64,000 nt of DNA from Cryptosporangium phraense (GTDB lineage: Bacteria; Actinomycetota; Actinomycetes; Mycobacteriales; Cryptosporangiaceae). The position numbers were made by a program, and so were the translations under genes. The stretch covers positions 124,001-188,000 of the forward strand of contig NZ_VIRS01000018.1 of NCBI RefSeq assembly GCF_006912135.1, read 5' to 3'. Shown one piece after another: positions 62,772-64,000 of the stretch. Numbering within the stretch: position 1 is the stretch's first letter; each line of letters opens with the position of its first letter. The notes beneath the pieces were generated by a model that had not been told where the DNA came from, searched no databases, and saw nothing but the letters and a program-made list of their open reading frames with translations.

Positions 62772-63518
62772 TCACGCGTCTCGCCGGGTCATCATCCAGG
62801 CCCCGGCCCCGAGGGCCAGCACCGGATAGAGCACGAGCGCGACCGCCGCCTCCGGCGTGTGGGCCAGCGACGGGAGCAGCACCCCGGAGACCCGTTCGTC
62901 CCACGGGTCGGGCAGGTACACCGCGATGGTCGGCCCGACGAACAGCAGCCCGGCGACCGCGGCCAGCGCACCGGCCGACGACCGGAACGCCGCTCCCAGC
63001 CCGACGCCGACCAGCGCCGCGACGACGATCGTGGCCACGGTCAGGGCGGCCGAGCCGAGCGCGTCAGTGGTCGACGTCCACGGCTCGATCGGGGGCGGCC
63101 GATCGCCGGCCAGCCAGAGGCTGAGCAACGTCGAGAGGGCGGTGCTCAGCACGGCGGCGGCGCCGGTCAGCCCGAGTACGACGGTGACCTTGGCGCCGAA
63201 CAGCCGCAGCCGGTTGGGTACCGCCGTCAGTGTGGTCGCGATCGCGCCGGTGCGGTACTCGGACGTGATCGCCAGCGCGGCCAGGATCGCCAGCACCAGC
63301 TGGGTGATCGGCGCGACGACGACGGACATGTCGGCGCTCTCGTAGTGCGCCCGGTCTGCGGGCGGGGCGCCGTCCCAGGCCGCGACCATCGCGTGGCCGA
63401 CCAGCGTGGCCAGGACGAAGAGCGGAAGCAGTGACGCGAGCAGCCAGTAGGTCGAGCGGACCGACCGTAGTTTGAGGCGCTCGGCGGCGATGGCGCTCTT
63501 GAAGGGGCGGTCACGCAT
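62772..63518 (-). CDS. ABC-2-type transporter permease
   Basis: 248 residues with about six membrane helices. The start FKSAIAAERLKLRSVRSTYW and AITSEYRTGAIATTLTAVPN match ABC-2 permeases paired with drug- or peptide-export ATPases. It overlaps the ATPase gene by 8 bases. It is an exporter type, not the type that works with the solute-binding proteins nearby. Substrate unknown. Confidence 0.88.
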   Translation of the reverse strand: MRDRPFKSAIAAERLKLRSVRSTYWLLASLLPLFVLATLVGHAMVAAWDGAPPADRAHYESADMSVVVAPITQLVLAILAALAITSEYRTGAIATTLTAVPNRLRLFGAKVTVVLGLTGAAAVLSTALSTLLSLWLAGDRPPPIEPWTSTTDALGSAALTVATIVVAALVGVGLGAAFRSSAGALAAVAGLLFVGPTIAVYLPDPWDERVSGVLLPSLAHTPEAAVALVLYPVLALGAGAWMMTRRDA

Positions 63519-64000
63519 GGTGCACCAGCCTGAGGTAGGCGTCCTCCAGCGATGAGCCGAGTGCGTCGAGTGGCTCCTCGGCCAGCAGGCGCCCGGAACC
63601 GATGATCACCACCCGATCCGCGGTCAGCGCCATCTCGGACATCAGGTGGCTCGAGATCAGCACCGCCCGTCCCTCGTCGGCCAGGCGGCGGGCCAGCGAC
63701 CGGAACCAGCCGATGCCGGACGGGTCGAGGCCGTTGAGCGGCTCGTCGAAGATCAGCGTGGCCGGGTCGCCGAGCAGCGCGCCGCCGATGGCCAGGCGCT
63801 GCCGCATACCGAGCGAGAGGGCTTTGACGCGACGGTCGGCCACGGGGGTCAGACCTACCTCGTCGAGCACCTCGTCGACGCGGGCCGGCGCAATGGCGTT
63901 GCTGCGGGCGAGCACCCGCAGGTGCGTCCTGACGGGCAGGCCGCCGTGCACCGCGGCGGCGTCCAGCACCGCGCCGACGACGGTGAGCGGCCGGTCGTAG
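63511..64000 (-). CDS. ABC transporter ATP-binding protein (5' end beyond window)
   Basis: The last 162 or so residues of an ABC ATPase; the Walker A part lies outside the window. Visible: signature LSLGMRQRLAIGGALLGDPA (LSxGMRQR variant), Walker B LIFDEPLNGLDPSGIGWFRS, D-loop and H-loop His in LISSHLMSEMAL. Typical of CcmA/NatA-like exporters, paired with the ABC-2 permease downstream. The frame is open to the window edge (YDRPLTVVGA). Confidence 0.9.
   Translation of the reverse strand, partial: YDRPLTVVGAVLDAAAVHGGLPVRTHLRVLARSNAIAPARVDEVLDEVGLTPVADRRVKALSLGMRQRLAIGGALLGDPATLIFDEPLNGLDPSGIGWFRSLARRLADEGRAVLISSHLMSEMALTADRVVIIGSGRLLAEEPLDALGSSLEDAYLRLVHHA

Noticed and set aside
62772-64000. 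ABC permease and ATPase as transport partners of the nearby binding lipoproteins.
   Set aside because: They are ABC-2/NatA-type exporter components on the opposite strand; polyamine-type binding proteins work with a different importer class.

Overview
The window reads as chromosome of a high-GC actinomycete. G+C is very high throughout, GTG starts and GTGA/ATGA stop-start overlaps are common, and the family set is actinobacterial: an F420-type (DDN) reductase, DinB/mycothiol-type proteins, MmyB-like XRE regulators, a conservon, a PHO box and ECF sigma factors. A genus close to Cryptosporangium would fit the gene style, but the sequence alone does not prove it. I saw no tRNA, rRNA, CRISPR array or intact mobile element.

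Layout. 0.5-3.3 kb: epoxide hydrolase, a DUF998 membrane protein and a TetR regulator with twin operators. 3.6-6.6 kb: a cluster of broken genes (quinone oxidoreductase, HxlR, SigE-like sigma factor, a membrane-anchored protein, TetR, AraC). 6.7-9.2 kb: a tightly overlapping alkylation-damage operon of two O6-alkylguanine alkyltransferases, an ECF sigma factor, a 2OG-Fe(II) oxygenase and an Ada-like zinc protein. 9.4-20.9 kb: oxidoreductases, aldo/keto reductases and their TetR, MarR, XRE and LysR regulators, then a SEC-C protein. 21.05-22.1 kb: non-coding DNA with direct repeats. 22.2-37.3 kb: quinone oxidoreductase, FMN alpha-hydroxyacid dehydrogenase, aminotransferase, secreted TAP-type hydrolase, CPBP protease, WYL regulator, a PAS-GAF kinase with a receiver-only regulator, MFS transporter, and an ECF42-type sigma factor with its YCII partner. 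37.5-44.4 kb: a membrane lytic-transglycosylase-like protein behind a leader ORF, PhoX behind a PHO box, FAD monooxygenase/TetR, and SDR/XRE. 44.5-50 kb: an 1829-residue multidomain acyl-CoA carboxylase. 50-51.9 kb: three small enzymes. 51.9-53.8 kb: nested repeat DNA. 62.8-64 kb: an ABC exporter cut by the window edge.

The most interesting part is 53.8-62.7 kb. An OmpR-type regulator diverges from a NIT-domain sensor kinase that heads a conservon-like operon (kinase, roadblock protein, Ras-like GTPase; no DUF742 member). The operon ends in a polyamine-type solute-binding lipoprotein. A second, nearly identical binding lipoprotein lies on the other side of the regulator. Each binding protein is followed tail-to-tail by a gene for a one-pass membrane protein with a Ser/Pro-rich tail. 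Neither binding protein has a permease or ATPase beside it. The same arrangement of paired TCATGA hexamers, 11 bp apart, lies in the regulator/kinase gap and upstream of the distant binding-protein gene. I infer one regulon in which the lipoproteins work as ligand sensors rather than as parts of a transporter.
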